Made by a program: the position numbers and the translations under genes. The notes under the pieces were generated by a model. That model was given only the letters and a program-made list of their open reading frames with translations, was not told the origin of the DNA and searched no databases. This document shows, in pieces, positions 22,660-33,736 of a stretch of 64,000 bases of DNA (position 1 is its first letter; every line of letters starts with the position of its first letter). The stretch is from NCBI GenBank assembly GCA_945859605.1, contig OX243819.1:2176861-2240860 (forward strand), given 5' to 3'. This DNA is from Lumbricus rubellus (taxonomy: Eukaryota; Annelida; Clitellata; Crassiclitellata; Lumbricidae).

Positions 22660-23160
22660 ATTACAAGCTGTGCCCGGCCTCGCGATGCTGTGGCTGAAAA
22701 GACCGTTCAACCCTCCCTTTCTACCTCTCTTACCCTGCTTCCCTCACTCCCCCTCACCTCCACATCCCACTCCACCACACACATCTCCTCCTCCCAGTTC
22801 CATCTCCCTCCCTCTCTCCTTCCATCCATCCCTCCGTCCATTCCGCTGCCGCCCTGCACCCCTCCCTCCGTCCCATCCCCTCCGTCTTTCCTCTCCCCTC
22901 ATCTCCTACCCTCCCCTTCCACCTCCTCCTCCCCTCTCTTCCTCCTCCCCTGCCCCTCCACTCGGCCGAATTCGCGGAGGCAAGGTTGTGTGAAAATTGA
23001 TATCGAAATCGCTCGAATCGAATGCAAAATTGTGCGAAAGGATTGCGCTTTAAAAAAAGCATTTACAAAAGCGATCGTATTTGAAATTGGTAAAATTTTG
23101 AAAGGAATCGGTCAAAAGCTTTCCGAGATCCTTGATTAAATGCAAACTTTTTACATTTTT
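22660..23160 (+). repeat. Dispersed repeat starting CCCGGCC...TGCTGTGGCT, copy 1
   Basis: Starts at a CCCGGCCTCGCGATGCTGTGG word and is followed by about 230 bp of almost pure pyrimidine, then AT-rich sequence to a T8-run. A second copy starts at 23181 and an inverted one ends near 26365. I do not know the family. The open frames here are low-complexity translations. Confidence 0.5.
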
Positions 23161-23175
23161 TTTATATACTATTAC

Positions 23176-23720
23176 TAGCTGAACCCGGCCACGCGTTGCT
23201 GTGGCTAAAAAGAGCGTCCAACGATCCCTCCCTGCCTCCATTCCACCTCCCTTCCCCCGCACCACCCCGCTTACCCTCCCCTCTCCCTTCCCATCCACTA
23301 TCCTCTTCTTTCCCCTTTCCCCTTTTCATCTCCTCCCCTTCCCTCCCTACCCCCTCTTCCCCTTACCTCCTCCCATCCCCTCTACCTGCTCCCGTCCCTA
23401 TCCCCCTCCCTTCCCCTCCACATCCCACTCCACCATACACATCTCCCCTCCCAGTTCCATCTCCCTCCCTCTCTCCCTGCATCCCTCCCTCCTCCATCCC
23501 TCCCCTCCGCTCCCTCCCCTCCCCTCCCTCTTCGTCCCGCTCTCTTCCTCTACGTTCCTCCCTCACACCGAGGGTGAAGGAAGGAGGTAGGGAGGAGAGA
23601 AAGAGAAGGAAGGGAGACAGAGGGACGGACGGAGGGAGCGAGGGAGGGAGATATGGAGGGAGGGAGCGAGAGAGGGAGAGAAGGAGGTATGAAGGGAGGG
23701 AGGGAGGGAGGGAGTATGAA
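23176..23720 (+). repeat. Dispersed repeat copy 2 with pyrimidine tract then purine tract
   Basis: Starts at ACCCGGCCACGCGTTGCTG and is followed by about 350 bp of C/T-rich strand and then, from about 23574, about 140 bp of G/A-rich strand (GGAGGGAGGGAG type). The two tracts are roughly complementary and could form a long hairpin or triplex. The overlapping reading frames are rejected as genes. Confidence 0.5.
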
Positions 23721-23836
23721 TATATAACAATCTTCGGAATAGTGGACCTTCGGAATAGTGGACCTTCGGAATAGTGGACCTTCGGAATAGTGGACCCTCG
23801 GAATAGTGGACCCTCGGAATAGCGGGCCGTTACCGT

Positions 23837-24575
23837 TCTGAAATCTCTGTAGAAATAAACATGCTCTTAATTTTCTGCCTTGCGTTATCAACATCTTGCG
23901 AAAAGCTGGAACAATGACCACTGGCTGTTAACCCTCCGGCAGGCGCCCTTGCAAATAGTATTTTTTTAATCGATTATGGCCTAGGCCTACTTGATTGGAA
24001 TCTCGCTGTCATGCAACCTTTCACAACTGCACAAAATTATGGATCAATGCCAACAATTTGAAATTTCTTTACAGTGCACCGAATTCAATCAGGCCCTACG
24101 TCAGATAGATCTGATTATTCACCCTAATTATATAACTCAAGTCTGCTAGGAGCCAGGCTGCAGTTTTTCCTATTTGCATGCTGCCAGTACAGAATCAGTG
24201 CAGTCAAACTGTAGAGAACCTTGAATAAAGCTAGTGCTCAGGTTATAACCCCTCGGGGAGTACCACCTAAAACTGCTCAAAAGAATTCATACTACCCCAC
24301 CCCACACTCAACTGATCCTCATATCCTCCACCTCCCATAACGATATCTGCATTATCAGCTACAGTAACTGCTTTGGCTACCGGACTCGATCGGACCTATT
24401 CTGACTAGGCTACCTGTTGAATATCATTCTGACTCAATGCAGCATTTGTGAATAATCTGGAGCTCTGCGATCGGGTTTAGAGTGGCGCTTTAGAAGTTTA
24501 GAAATTATTATTACAATATAGAAGTAGCTAGAGGAACACTTGAGCCTTGAAAACTGACATCTAGGCCTACTTTTT
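23837..24575. other. Intergenic, nothing recognised
   Basis: No open frame, repeat or RNA gene that I can support. Confidence 0.5.
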
Positions 24576-24617
24576 GTTCATTTATTCATTCATTCATTCA
24601 TTCATTCATTCATTCAA
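24576..24617. repeat. ATTC tetranucleotide microsatellite
   Basis: About ten tandem ATTC units directly before the pogo-like element. Such tails often end CR1/L2-type LINEs, and a GCGCCGCTTCA LINE-end word sits on the other side of the element. Confidence 0.85.
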
Positions 24618-25015
24618 TGGACTTAGGGGAAAGGCTTGTATTATGGGCCAGTGTGTAATATGGGCCACGACTGTTTCTCCCACCTACCATGTCTGCGGAG
24701 AGCTCTTACTGTGGGAAACAATCCGTCCACAGATTTCAACTTCCTATTTTGAATGTGTCCCTATGCTCATAACCTGTGAACGAAATTATAAAATGTTTTA
24801 ATTTTTATGTCGATTTCTTATAAGAAATTTCAAACTTCAGCAGCTGTTGTGTGGCTTATTATTTGAGTTATACTATGCCCTTTGGTCTCAGAAGGTAGGG
24901 AATTTCTTCATCATATAAAAACGCAACAATCTTTATATTTAAAACATTCGTTGATCACACTATAACGGATTTTCCATAAGCATACCAGTGTGTGTAATAT
25001 GGGCCTGTGATCCAA

Positions 25016-25045
25016 TGTGTAATATGGGCCGGCCCATATTACACA
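25016..25045. repeat. Perfect 30-bp palindrome from the element's terminal word
   Basis: TGTGTAATATGGGCC followed directly by its exact reverse complement. The same word occurs at about 24651-24665 and, near the right end, as GTGTAATATGGTCC. It may be an internal transposase-binding site or the joint of an abortive transposition. Confidence 0.85.
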
Positions 25046-25059
25046 TCTCACTCACTGTG

Positions 25060-25215
25060 CGAGCTCATGGTGGCAACAAATTGCTATGGCGTTCACATGA
25101 CTTGCCAGCAGACATAGAAAAAGATCTAGTTGAGCACATAGGCCTGCACCTGATGGAATCTAGGTTTTATGGGCTCACACGAGCATCACTGTTGAGTTTG
25201 TACCATCCGACGTGA
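25060..25215 (+). pseudogene. Possible CENP-B/pogo-type helix-turn-helix remnant
   Basis: The frame ends with a segment of the pattern L..DIEKDLVEHI..LME..FYGLTR..L, which resembles the second helix-turn-helix of pogo/Tigger transposases and CENP-B, where an E.ELV..I..ME..GFGLT pattern is common. This fits the TA target and the inverted repeats of the surrounding element. A stop at 25213-25215 ends it, the DDE catalytic part is not found, and the start is not identifiable. It could also be chance similarity over about 30 residues. If the assignment is right, the domain would once have bound the element's inverted repeats during transposition. Confidence 0.4.
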
Positions 25216-25216
25216 A

Positions 25217-25728
25217 TGAACGTCCCGTGCCTGTGGAGCCATCTCACCAGAACCTGGAAGCGACTGGGATGACTGAACGTCCTGTGCCTGTGTAGCCCTC
25301 TCACAAGAACCTGGAAGCGACTGGGATGACTGAACGTCCTGTGCCTGTGGAGCCCTCTCACAAGAACCTGGAAGCGACTGGGATGACTGAACGTCCTGTG
25401 CCTGTGGGGCCCTCTCACAAGAACCTGGAAGCGACTGGGATGACTGAACGTCCTGTGCCTGTGGGGCCCTCTCACAAGAACCTGGAAGCGACTGGGATGA
25501 CTGAACGTCCTGTGCCTGTGGAGCCCTCTCACAAGAACCTGGAAGCGACTGGGATGACTGAACGTCCTGTGCCTGTGGGGCCCTCTCACAAGAACCTGGA
25601 AGCGACTGGGATGACTGAACGTCCTGTGCCTGTGGGGCCCTCTCACAAGAACCTGGAAGCGACTGGGATGACTGAACGTCCTGTGCCTGTGGAGCCCTCT
25701 CACAAGAACCTGGAAGCGACTGGGATGC
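25217..25728 (+). repeat. 57-bp minisatellite, nine units, open on both strands
   Basis: Nine nearly identical units (TGAACGTCCTGTGCCTGTGG at the start of each). 57 is a multiple of three, so each strand reads a 19-residue repeat. On the + strand this is MTERPVPVEPSHKNLEATG with E/G variation. A TAG at 25293-25295 breaks the second unit on the + strand, while the - strand is open throughout. The high identity points to recent expansion or conversion. I do not regard either frame as an established gene. Confidence 0.85.
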
Positions 25729-25954
25729 AACATCTTACTATGGAACTAGTTGTCCATGATGAATGTGAAAATTAGTCTTGTGTTGATAAAAAAAGCTTGT
25801 TTGTGTGGTTATGTGCATTTGTTATGGCGCCCTTCAGGCTCTCTACTCAGAGGCGCTCCCGACTGTATCGGAGTTTCACAATCCCTAGCCTACATGTATT
25901 GTGCTCGTGAAACTATTTTTATATATATTTATATATAGCCTATACATGTATATA

Positions 25955-26375
25955 ATTATACATCTATATAAATAAAAATGAAAATTTCCAATAGTTTGTG
26001 TAAAGTGTTCTCGAAAAGTACCGCACAGATTGTTTTGAAAATTTAACAAAACCTTCCATTCCTATAGAAGAGTTTCCATTTTGCTTTTTATCCGAAAAAA
26101 CCCAATATTTTCCACAAAAAGTGAAGTTTGCATTCCGCTCGACCGCCATTTGCAAATTCAACAAAGCCGTAGGGTTGCCAGATTTCCGAAACGCGTTGTC
26201 CCGGAATCACGTTGTAAAGTCGCCCAAAAGTCGCGAGACGATCAGGGTTGCCCAAAAATTGCCCAAAAGTCGCGATAGCGCAAATGTCGCTGTCGGCAAG
26301 GAACGGTGTGAGGGGGAGGGGAGGGGAGGTCTTTTCTGCCACAGCAACGCGTGGCCGGGTACAGCTAGTTATATA
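25955..26375 (-). repeat. Inverted copy of the CCCGGCC...GCTGTGGC dispersed repeat
   Basis: On the - strand it starts CTAGCTGTACCCGGCCACGC near 26370 and runs to a TTTATTTATATAGATG end near 25955. This longer copy shows the 3' end that the two copies in FB4 lack. Its class is not clear to me. The open frames are not supported as genes. Confidence 0.5.
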
Positions 26376-26729
26376 TAATGTATGTACATTGTATATAGGC
26401 CTAAGCCTATATATATATATATCAATGCAGCATACACCACCGCAACCCACAACAGTAACAGCAGTTCTCTTACATCAGTAGCAGCTTTGCTTAATCTCTA
26501 CAATGGTGGCTCATATTACACACAGAGTCGTGTAATATGGTCCACTTTACGTATTTAGAAAAAAATTATTAAAAAATTTATTTGAACAGATTAAAGAATA
26601 ATTTCTTCATATTTGATCACAATTCACGTCAAGTTATGCCTAAAATAAACTATCCAACGCATTCAGCTTCATCTGCACTCTGAAATAGCGAAGTTTCTTA
26701 GGGGGCCCATATTAGAAGCCCTTCCCCTA

Positions 26730-27781
26730 CTACAGCGCCGCTTCATGAACGCCCTTTTAGCATCTACTGTTTTATTTTTTACAAATTTCTTCGCACTAAA
26801 GAAACTATTCATATCAAAGCTGATACACAAAATGAAACTGAAAAATTTGCATTTAGAAACCTCATTGAAAAATATTCGTGTTCTTAATTTCCAGCTTTGA
26901 GTTTTTCAAGCTCTTGCTACTAAAACATTTACGGTAACTGTGTTCATCAAAAAAATTTGCCCCCCCCTGCAAAAATTTCTCCGGGCGCCCACGTTGACAA
27001 TGCCCAAAATGGTTGTTCTAGGAATACCTGAAAGCATTGTTGCAAATCCATAGCCATCCCATAAGCCTAGTTGTCCGTGAAAACGCTCTTTAACTCTCGA
27101 GTGCCCAAGGGGCACTCGAGAGTTAAATTGGATCTAGATGGATGAAAATGTTCTTGCGGAAATCGCAGCTGGATTGATGCAAATGTTCTTGCTTGAATAG
27201 GAGCTGGATAGAATAAACTTCTATTGGTGTTTAAATAAAAACTGGACTGATGAGACCAATTTTTGCCAAAATTGAGGCTGGATTGATTAAATGTATTCTA
27301 ACAATTAGCTACAGGAATAGGCTATTTGCACAGGGTAAGGATTTGTCCAGAGGTTTTGTCCGGATGGTTTTGTCCAGAGGTTTACTGTCCAACACTTCTA
27401 AAAATCCGTTAATAAAAGCCCTGGATTACACAGAAATCTATATTATTAGAATGGGAGTGTGCTCAATCAATTGTTTTCACCGTGAATTCACCGGTCATTT
27501 AGAATCTAAAATATTCACCAGAGAGCAGGAGAAAACTTTCTCAAACCAGCCTCAATTCCGGACGAGCACTTATGGAATCACTCGCCATTTTGTACAAACG
27601 GAGGAGAAAATCCGATTTTCGATTAAACACAATTGTGCGAAAAATGGTCAGCCCTTAAATTATATATTTGTACCGTACCTTTGTGTCCGCTAACACGATA
27701 ACATCGATTTTAATTATTTGACCTTTCGATCGCCATCGTTAAAGCGAATTTGATTATTCCTGGTTGCATTGATGGGTTTTA
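26730..27781. other. Intergenic with a 16-bp hairpin and core-array units
   Basis: 27091-27125 is a perfect stem-loop (TAACTCTCGAGTGCCC, a 3-base loop, and its inverse). It is followed at 27126-27300 by core-array units (GCAGCTGGATTGATG type). 27430-27760 is the block shared with 5.0 and 35.9 kb and includes the empty FB2 target GCGAATTT at 27744-27751. No gene seen. Confidence 0.6.
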
Positions 27782-28589
27782 GGGGGCACGGACATTACCC
27801 CTGGACACCTCCCCCTCGGACAAACCCCCCGGACAAAACCCCTGAGGTACGACAAAAAACCTGGTAGAATGTATTGCGTATAAGTGGTTGGGTTGTAGGA
27901 CATTTCCCCCCCCTGGACAACCCCCCCCCCGGACAAACCCCCTCGGACAAAAAAACCCCGCACAATCCCCCCCGGGGTCGGACAAAACCCCTGGTAGAAC
28001 ATATTGCGTGAAAGTGTTCGTACTATAAAACTCTCGCTAAATAGAAGCCGAATTGATACAAATAAATTTTACTTAAATGGAAGCTGGATTGATGAAAATA
28101 AATTTTACTTAAATGAAGGCTGGGTTGGTACAAATGTTCTTGCTTAAATAGAAGCGGGATTGATGAAAGTTTTCTTCCTTAAATTGGAGTTGGATGGACA
28201 AAAATAATTAATTGTCATTTAAATAGAAGTTGGATGAAACGAATTTTTGCATAAATGGAAGCTGAATTGCTGACGATTCATGCTGTCCTAGATTACACCA
28301 ACGTGTATTAGATTCATATTGGAGTGACTGAACGACACTAACAAGTTATAAGTTCACGTCTGAATGACTGCGACAGGTGTTTACCCGTTTGACACTAATT
28401 AGTTGACACATCACGGGGAACTGGATAATTAGCCGAAGTTTAAGCAAACTATAGGCCTACCTGCAGAAGTAGGCTATTTGCGCAGCAAGGAGGGAATTGT
28501 CCGGGGGATTAATATCCTAGGCTAAATCAGGGGGAATTGTCCGGGGGTTTTTGTCCGGGGGTTTGTCCAGGGGGAAATGTCCGCACCCC
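27782..28589. mobile_element. FB5 foldback element with GGACAAACCCC subrepeats
   Basis: The left arm (GGGGGCACGGACATT, then roughly 13-bp GGACAAACCCCC units) is the inverse of the right arm (TTTGTCCGGGGG units ending ATGTCCGCACCCC). At about 28030-28270 it contains clear core-array units of about 38 bp (TTCTTGCTTAAATAGAAGC followed by GGGATTGATG). Part of the left arm is itself duplicated at about 27897-27990. I could not define a target duplication. Confidence 0.6.
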
Positions 28590-29150
28590 AAGTGATTGTA
28601 CTATAAAACGGTGGTCCTAAGTATGCAAGTTGGATTGATGAAAAGAATTTCTTGTCTAAAAGGAAACTGGATTGATGAAAAGGTTTCATACTAAAGATGT
28701 CTGTTATGTAATGGCAAATCGGAGAAATAATGAAATTCGGCAAGGCGATATTCTGTGCTACCCTGGGGGAATTGTCCGAGGGGTTTTGTCTAGGAGGTTT
28801 GTCCAGGGGTTTTGTCCTACAACCCACCTCCAAAGGGTTAAGATAGCGTAGAGTAGGCCCTAATGGATAACACGTTGGCGTAGTGGCGCAGAGTGCGAGA
28901 GGTAGCGAGTTTGAGCCCTTTAGGCTACTTGTTGGGCGGACATGCTTTGTAGGCTGCAATTAGCGCCGATTATTGCAGGCTGTGTGTTCAGCTAGTATAT
29001 AGTTCAGATTTGTGTATTCTGTTATGATTATCTGAGTTCCTGTAAATTGTTTCAAATGCATAATTGTACACTGTGACCGGTTGCTATCTGTCAACCGGCT
29101 TGTTGATTAAACGAAAATTATTATAAGCTAGATTATGGCAAAGTTCTTCT
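28590..29150. repeat. FB5-type arm fragments and possible tRNA-derived SINE (28862-29120)
   Basis: 28760-28830 repeats the TTTGTCCAGGGG motif. From 28862, TTGGCGTAGTGG and GCGAGTTTGAGCCC sit at a spacing like pol III A and B boxes. The unit may run to the TTGATTAAACG end near 29115. This is the uninterrupted counterpart of the LINE and piggyBac-like insertion sites in the C unit. Confidence 0.4.
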
Positions 29151-30412
29151 TTAATGCAAACCTGGCTAAATTATTAATTCATTGCAAGAGAAGTGCTCCC
29201 AACCCCATAGCAGACAAATAAAACTTTCTTGTGGTGAGAGAGGAGTGATTGACGAGTTCTGTACATGGAACAGAGCACCCAAGGAGGTCATTCCAGTTCC
29301 TGAGGTGAGGATGAGCACTTGTCTCATGCTACTAGATTACGTACTTACTTATCGAGAAGGTATGATTCTGCTTAGTGTGCGCTTATTCGTTTATTTCCAA
29401 TAATAAGAGACAAACACTGTAACCTATGTAAAAGTACATTGACGATATTGACAGTATGTCTACTTAGCACCTATTGTTAAGTTTCTTAGTAAATGTTTTG
29501 TGTATTAAACATTAATGGGATAAATTTCGTTGAGTCTTTATAGATGGGACAATATCCTGAGCCATTTGCAGTTATACAACGGATCTATTGTTCTGGCAAT
29601 GGAAGTCATTCTGACTTTTATATGCTGTGAGGAATAATGAAATGGTTTTTATATGTTTTTGAAACAATCTATTTCTGAGATGTTGCTTCATTTTTACAGG
29701 TGCCTGAAGTTCTTTTTATCAAGAGCATGATGACAAGCTACATTTTGTTGGATCAAAATTATGTGAAAGCGCCTCGCTCTCAATGATCTTCATCAGGTTG
29801 AAAAATTAACCAGGAGCTTTAATTACTGCATCAAGAAATAATATCCTCTTTTGTTCATATGGATCCTGAATAACGAAGCAAGAGAGTCCTATTCTACAAA
29901 AGGTGTGAGGCTGGAATATTTCATCACAAAATACAATTGCTTTATGTGGACTAATTTCTGATGAAATTCGAAAAGAATATATTTTCATCAGCACTTGAAA
30001 GATGTGAAAGTTTCTCTTGCAATGATCGGCTGAAGAGAACGTCTCTAAACGTCCGTGTTGCTTTCAAATGGAACTAACTCAAGTTGATGAAAAGTCTTTA
30101 AAATCTTGCAATTCAAATTGTGCAAAGAAAATGTGCACACTCTGTTGATTCATGACACCTGAAAGCAACCAATTTGGTGAAAAAGCATAAATTTCGTCAG
30201 AAATCACACGACACAGGTGAACGTCCAGCAAATCCTATGAGGAAACATAGTCCAGTCACTTCAGTGTAACCATACAAATACCAGTTACATTGAAAATCAT
30301 TATACTGAAATGACGGAGAAACACCATGCAAGCAACAGAAATGCCAAACATCATTTTGTCTAAATATTCATAAGAATGCTTGTATTAAGATCTATGCTGG
30401 AAAACTCTACAA
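29151..30412 (+). promoter_or_regulatory. Upstream region of gene D, 3' splice site at 29698-29699
   Basis: Near-identical to 16695-17976. The acceptor TTCATTTTTACAG precedes GTGCCTGAAGTTC. Decayed finger sequence (CACCATGCAAGCAACAG and CTACAAATGTCTGTAATGTC) lies just upstream of the start codon. Confidence 0.5.
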
Positions 30413-32728
30413 ATGTCTGTAATGTCAAAAAATAATTTACTAGAGGTAGCAACTTCAGGTGGTGGTCTGAAAGTGCACCAGAGAATCCATACTGGGGAGA
30501 AACCACACAAATGCTGCTTATGTCAGAAATCATTTACTAGAGCTGATGGTCTGAAAGTGCACATGAGAATCCATACTGGGGACAAACCACACAATTGTCA
30601 TTTATGTCAGAAATCATTTACTACAGGTAGTCACTTAAGAACTCATTTGAGAATCCATACTGGGGAGTACCCATACAAATGTGATTTATGTCAGAAATCA
30701 TTTAATACAGCCAATGGTATGAAAGTGCACTTGAGAATCCACACTGGGGAGAAACCACACAAATGTCATTTATGTCAGAAATCATTTACTACAGGTAGTC
30801 AATTAAGAACTCATTTGAGAACCCATACTGGGGAGTACCCATACAAATGCCGCTTATGTCAGAAATCATTTGCTAGAGCTGATGGTCTGAAAGTGCACAT
30901 GAGAATCCATACTGGGGAGAAACCATACAAATGTCATTTATTTCAGATGTCATTTACCTCAAGTAGTAACTTAACAACTCATTTGAGAACCCATACTGGG
31001 GAGTATCCATATAAATGTGAGTTATGTCAGAAATCATTTACTACAGGTAGCTACTTAAGAACTCATTTGAGAACCCATACTGGGGAGTACCCATATAAAT
31101 GTGAGTTATGTCACAAATCATTTACTAAAGGTGATGGTCTGAAAGTGCACATGAGAATCCATACTGGAGAGAAACCATACAAATGTCATTTGTGTCAGAA
31201 ATCATTTATTACTGGTAGTCAATTAAGAACTCATTTGAGAACCCATACTGGGGAGAAGCCACATAAATGCAAGTTATGTCAGAAATCATTTGCTCAAAGT
31301 GGTAAACTGAAAGGGCACATGAGAATCCATACTGGGGAGAAACCATACAAATGTCCTTTATGTCAGAAGTCATTTACTACAGGTAGTAACTTAAAAACTC
31401 ATTTCAGCACCCATACTGGGGAGAAGCCACATAAATGCAAGTTATGTCAGAAATCATTTGCTACATGCAGTGGTCTGAAAGTCCATACTGAGGAGAGTCA
31501 ATTATGTCACAAGTCATTTACTACAGGTAGTCAGTTAAGAACTCATCTGAGAACCCATGCTCCATATAAATGTCAGTTATGTCAGAAATCATTTACTATG
31601 AGTGGCTCTTTGAAAGTGCACATGAGAATCCACACTGGGGAGAAACCATACTTGTGTGAGTTTTGTCAGACATCATTTACTACATACGATCAGTTAAGAA
31701 AACATTTGAGAATCCATACTGGAGAGAAACCATACAAATGTAAGTTATGTCAGAAATCATTTACTCGAGGTGATGGTCTGAAAATCCACATGAGAACCCA
31801 TACTGGGGACAAACCATATAAATGTCAATTATGTCAGAAATCATTTGCTAGAGGTGATGGTCTGAAAATGCACATGAGAACCCATACTGGGGAGAAACCA
31901 TATAAATGTCAGTTATGTCAGAAATCATTTTCTAAAGTTTTTTCTTGGAAAATGCACACGAAGATCCATACTGAGAAGAAACCATACATATGTCAGTTAT
32001 GTCAGGCATCATTTACTACAGGCAGTCACTTAAGAAAACATTTGAGAACCAATACTGGGGAGAAACCATACAAATGTAAGTTATGTCAAAAATCATTTAC
32101 ACACGGTTGTGTTCTGAAAGTGCACATGAGAATCCATACTGGTGAGAAACTATACAAATGTCATTTGTGTCAGAAATCATTTACTGCAGGTGATGATCTG
32201 AAAATGAACAAGAAAACTCATACTTGCGAAAAACCGTTCATTTGTGAGATTTGTGAAAGAGAATCTCTCCGTCTTGGAAGTCTAAAGAAACACAAAAGAT
32301 CTCATACGAACGAGAGGCAACACACATACGATAAGCCTGCTTGTAATGGCAGTTCTTCAACTAAGCAGCCAGGAATACATCCCCAGGGTGTCGAAACAAT
32401 GAATAATGAATCCATTTGTGACCTATCTGTACAATTCATAGCATTAGGCCAACGTAGCGGAGAAGTTGAAGAACCAAAAGACCTGCTGTCGTGGAACATG
32501 CATTCGGATACCAATGATGCAGCAAGTCCTATTCTACAAAGTAACAAAGTCAAATCACCTGAGAATTCAAAACCGTACCTGGAAAGATCTTTTGGATGTG
32601 GTATATGCAGTGGTATGTTTGAAATTGAGAAGGAATTTCTTGAGCATTGTTCTAGCCATCGTTTTTCCCCACCTGACGACTATTTTCTTGGTCTGTGCCG
32701 ATTTGTAGTTCTCAACACGAGTGGCTGA
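30413..32728 (+). CDS. C2H2 zinc-finger protein D (about 22 finger units plus tail finger)
   Basis: 771 residues, the longest intact member. About 22 finger units run from residue 25 to 630, followed by the family tail with a lone C2H2-type finger near the end. Several units are damaged: one has Phe in place of the second Cys (CHLFQMSF), two are shortened around [15 protein letters not shown], and one ends KMNKKTH with Asn in place of the first His. Zinc binding is therefore probably lost in parts of the array. The linkers TGEKP and TGEYP alternate in the N-terminal half. Probably nuclear and DNA-binding; no effector domain is seen. The first residues [11 protein letters not shown] derive from a frame-shifted relic finger, as in C. 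Confidence 0.85.
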   Translation: MSVMSKNNLLEVATSGGGLKVHQRIHTGEKPHKCCLCQKSFTRADGLKVHMRIHTGDKPHNCHLCQKSFTTGSHLRTHLRIHTGEYPYKCDLCQKSFNTANGMKVHLRIHTGEKPHKCHLCQKSFTTGSQLRTHLRTHTGEYPYKCRLCQKSFARADGLKVHMRIHTGEKPYKCHLFQMSFTSSSNLTTHLRTHTGEYPYKCELCQKSFTTGSYLRTHLRTHTGEYPYKCELCHKSFTKGDGLKVHMRIHTGEKPYKCHLCQKSFITGSQLRTHLRTHTGEKPHKCKLCQKSFAQSGKLKGHMRIHTGEKPYKCPLCQKSFTTGSNLKTHFSTHTGEKPHKCKLCQKSFATCSGLKVHTEESQLCHKSFTTGSQLRTHLRTHAPYKCQLCQKSFTMSGSLKVHMRIHTGEKPYLCEFCQTSFTTYDQLRKHLRIHTGEKPYKCKLCQKSFTRGDGLKIHMRTHTGDKPYKCQLCQKSFARGDGLKMHMRTHTGEKPYKCQLCQKSFSKVFSWKMHTKIHTEKKPYICQLCQASFTTGSHLRKHLRTNTGEKPYKCKLCQKSFTHGCVLKVHMRIHTGEKLYKCHLCQKSFTAGDDLKMNKKTHTCEKPFICEICERESLRLGSLKKHKRSHTNERQHTYDKPACNGSSSTKQPGIHPQGVETMNNESICDLSVQFIALGQRSGEVEEPKDLLSWNMHSDTNDAASPILQSNKVKSPENSKPYLERSFGCGICSGMFEIEKEFLEHCSSHRFSPPDDYFLGLCRFVVLNTSG

Positions 32729-33216
32729 AGGTTGACGATTTACAACAATCATTTATAAAAGTAAATATTACATTTATTTGTGATCATAAGATGCATACTG
32801 ACATATTTTTGATTGGTTACATTTTGACTCTAAAATTGTTTTGCATCAGGCATATTCTGACTTTGTACAAGATATTAATAAATCTCCATCTATAAGAACT
32901 AGATTCGCATAATGTCAAAATAATGCCAAGTGAATCTTCTTATTGGTGAACGCTGCGATGATTGACTTTGCTAATAGTTATTGTTTAAAGAGAAGATTGG
33001 CTGATTAAAATAACTGTTGCTTGAGCAGAAGTTGGATTGATGAAAGTAATCCTTGCTAAGCAGAAACTGGATTGATAATTAATTTAAAGAATTTTTTATG
33101 TTAAATGTCAAAGGAAAAAGTTTCTTGAGTAACCATTATGTTCTGCTGAAGATGTACTCGGAAGGATAAATGCCGATGTTATACCCCTGCCAAAGATGAT
33201 CGTGGTAAATAATGAC
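32729..33216. other. 3' flank of gene D, no gene seen
   Basis: Matches the flanks of A and C. Contains two or three core-array words. No gene supported. Confidence 0.5.
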
Positions 33217-33736
33217 GGTGTCACGACAACTGGTCTACAGACAACTGATCCAGCGCTTGAGAATGGAAAAATGGATGATGGTTCTTTTACAGGTGAAATA
33301 GAAGCTGGGTTGGCGAAAATAATGCATGATAAATAAAAAATGGATGAAGGATTTTTATATCTGAAGTAGAAGATGTATTGACGAAAATAACGAGCCAGAA
33401 AAAGAAGCTGGATGAAGGTATTTTTAGATCTGAAGTGGAAGCTGTATTGACGAAAATATCGAACGAGAAATAGAAGCTGGAGGAAGGTATTTTTATATCT
33501 GAAGTCGAAGCTGGATGCATGTTGAAATACATGAATGAAAATCGCCAATCCAGCTTCCATTTAAGCTTTAAAAAAACGTTTTCATAAGTCCAGCTTCTAT
33601 TTCATCAATACGAGTTGTGTGTAGAACAATTGTTGTTTATAGACGAGTTGTCGGTAGACGAGTTGTCGGTAGACGAGTTGTCGGTAGACGAGTTGTCGGT
33701 AGACGGAGTTGTGGGTAGACCAATTGTCATGGAACC
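33217..33736. mobile_element. FB1 foldback element, uninterrupted reference copy
   Basis: Starts GGTGTCACGACAACTGGTC and ends GTCATGGAACC. The right arm (33609-33736) has five tandem 15-bp GACGAGTTGTCGGTA units. The interior holds core units, a turn at CATGTTGAAATACATG, and inverted core units. It includes the empty target (33521-33529) that dates the nested insertion after gene C. Confidence 0.82.

Larger units (their letters stand above)
22149..23836. mobile_element. FB4 foldback element with 16-bp GGTCCACTATTCCGAA subrepeats
   Basis: The left arm (22149-22262) and right arm (23724-23836) are inverted copies built from 16-bp units. Both arms change to unrelated sequence at the same inner point, just after GAAGATTGT. 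A smaller pair of the same subrepeats (22293-22330 and 22393-22434) lies inside the left half and looks like a second, nested copy. The middle holds two CCCGGCC...GCTGTGGCT repeats and long pyrimidine and purine tracts. Confidence 0.7.
24626..26727. mobile_element. pogo/Tigger-like DNA transposon, 2.1 kb, decayed
   Basis: Terminal inverted repeats of 24 bp match at 21 positions (GGGGAAAGGCTT on the left; the right end is the inverse of GGGGAAGGGCTT), both running into TATGGGCC. The element is flanked by TA at 24624-24625 and 26728-26729, the Tc1/mariner-superfamily target. Inside are a short helix-turn-helix-like frame, a perfect 30-bp palindrome built from the terminal word, a 57-bp minisatellite, an inverted SINE scrap (about 25826-25885) and an inverted CCCGGCC repeat. 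No full transposase remains. Confidence 0.65.

Noticed and set aside
22627..23774. Several long open frames on both strands rich in Pro/Ser/Leu or Arg/Gly
   Set aside because: They are translations of pyrimidine or purine tracts, overlap each other on both strands, and have no domain or family support.
25167..25733. 188-codon - strand frame repeating HPSRFQVLVRGPHRHRTFS
   Set aside because: It is the antisense reading of the 57-bp minisatellite. A unit length divisible by three keeps every frame that lacks a stop open.
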